A DNA stretch of 6,362 bases from Candidatus Nealsoniibacteriota bacterium (GTDB lineage: Bacteria > Patescibacteriota > Minisyncoccia > Minisyncoccales > PWPS01). Position 1 is the first letter of the stretch. The number at the start of each line of letters is the position of its first letter. The notes below the pieces were generated by a model, which worked only from the letters and a program-made list of their open reading frames with translations, was not told where the DNA came from and searched no databases. Below, in pieces: positions 6,212 through 6,362 of the stretch. Location: assembly GCA_003561025.1 (NCBI GenBank), contig PWII01000073.1, positions 1-6,362 of the forward strand, written 5' to 3'. The translations under genes and the position numbers were made by a program.

Positions 6212-6362
6212 ATGATGCAATCAAATTTATTGAATAAAACAGCATTTACAGTTGATGTTGAAGACGGCATCAACATCAGCATGAGAGATTTCTTTGGGGT
6301 TCAGATGGACCCGACCGACCGGGTTGTGAAGAACACACATAAGATTTTAGAAATGCTCGATA
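6212..6362 (+). CDS. NodB-type polysaccharide deacetylase, 3'-truncated by the window edge
   Basis: The first 50 codons of a carbohydrate esterase family 4-like deacetylase. AFTVDVEDGI (11-20) is the first NodB motif, with Asp15 and Asp18 as catalytic base and metal ligand candidates; this TVDVED form is typical of deacetylases in exopolysaccharide and exosortase (XrtA)-linked loci. The following segment RVVKNTHKILEMLD is the helix that normally leads into the ATFF strand, which lies beyond the window. Start: two tandem ATGs (6212 and 6215) are possible; a weak GAAGG at 6202-6206 sits 5 nt before the first, and an in-frame TAA at 6185-6187 limits any extension. It follows the (de)acetylase-like gene by 50 nt on the same strand, so the two are probably co-transcribed. 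Catalytic HxxxH and C-terminal motifs cannot be checked. Confidence 0.8.
   Translation, partial: MMQSNLLNKTAFTVDVEDGINISMRDFFGVQMDPTDRVVKNTHKILEMLD

Overview
This window is part of a surface- or exopolysaccharide biosynthesis cluster. It probably comes from the Bacteroidota/Balneolota side of the FCB group. The evidence is the protein families present (a Cys-rich GT4 of the HDCW/FTGHC type, a '(de)acetylase' with SDDWG and HGRDH motifs, and a polysaccharide-cluster ATP-grasp), the moderate to low G+C, and the near absence of Shine-Dalgarno sequences. Family recognition is from memory of motifs; no database search was possible.

Layout, all genes on the + strand. Positions 2-970 hold the 3' part of a GT4 glycosyltransferase whose N-terminus lies outside the window. 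Positions 983-1753 encode a GT2 glycosyltransferase, 1743-2870 a CapA-like metallophosphatase-fold protein, and 2870-3424 a left-handed beta-helix (hexapeptide-repeat) O-acyltransferase. These four are packed with a 12-nt gap, an 11-nt overlap and a 1-nt overlap, so they look like one transcription unit. After a 107-nt AT-rich spacer come an ATP-grasp ligase (3532-4680), a 353-nt very AT-rich stretch without a convincing gene (4681-5033), a polysaccharide (de)acetylase-like protein (5034-6161), and the first 50 codons of a NodB-type polysaccharide deacetylase (6212 to the window end).

Working model (inference). The two glycosyltransferases add sugars to a lipid-linked repeat unit on the cytoplasmic side of the membrane. 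The hexapeptide-repeat transferase adds an acyl, probably acetyl, group, and the deacetylase-fold proteins remove N- or O-acetyl groups. The CapA-like protein and the ATP-grasp ligase could make an unusual decoration, such as an amide-linked amino acid; this is a hypothesis. No flippase, polymerase, chain-length regulator or export gene is visible here, so the cluster must continue on both sides.

Base composition is mosaic. By hand count the first ~360 nt are about 47% G+C, sampled lines in the middle of the window are about 27-32%, the 4681-5040 gap is about 29%, and the first ~300 nt of the gene at 5034 jump to about 50%. This fits a cluster assembled from modules of different origin, with one junction near 4900-5050. 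No RNA genes, insertion sequences, CRISPR arrays or convincing terminators were found.
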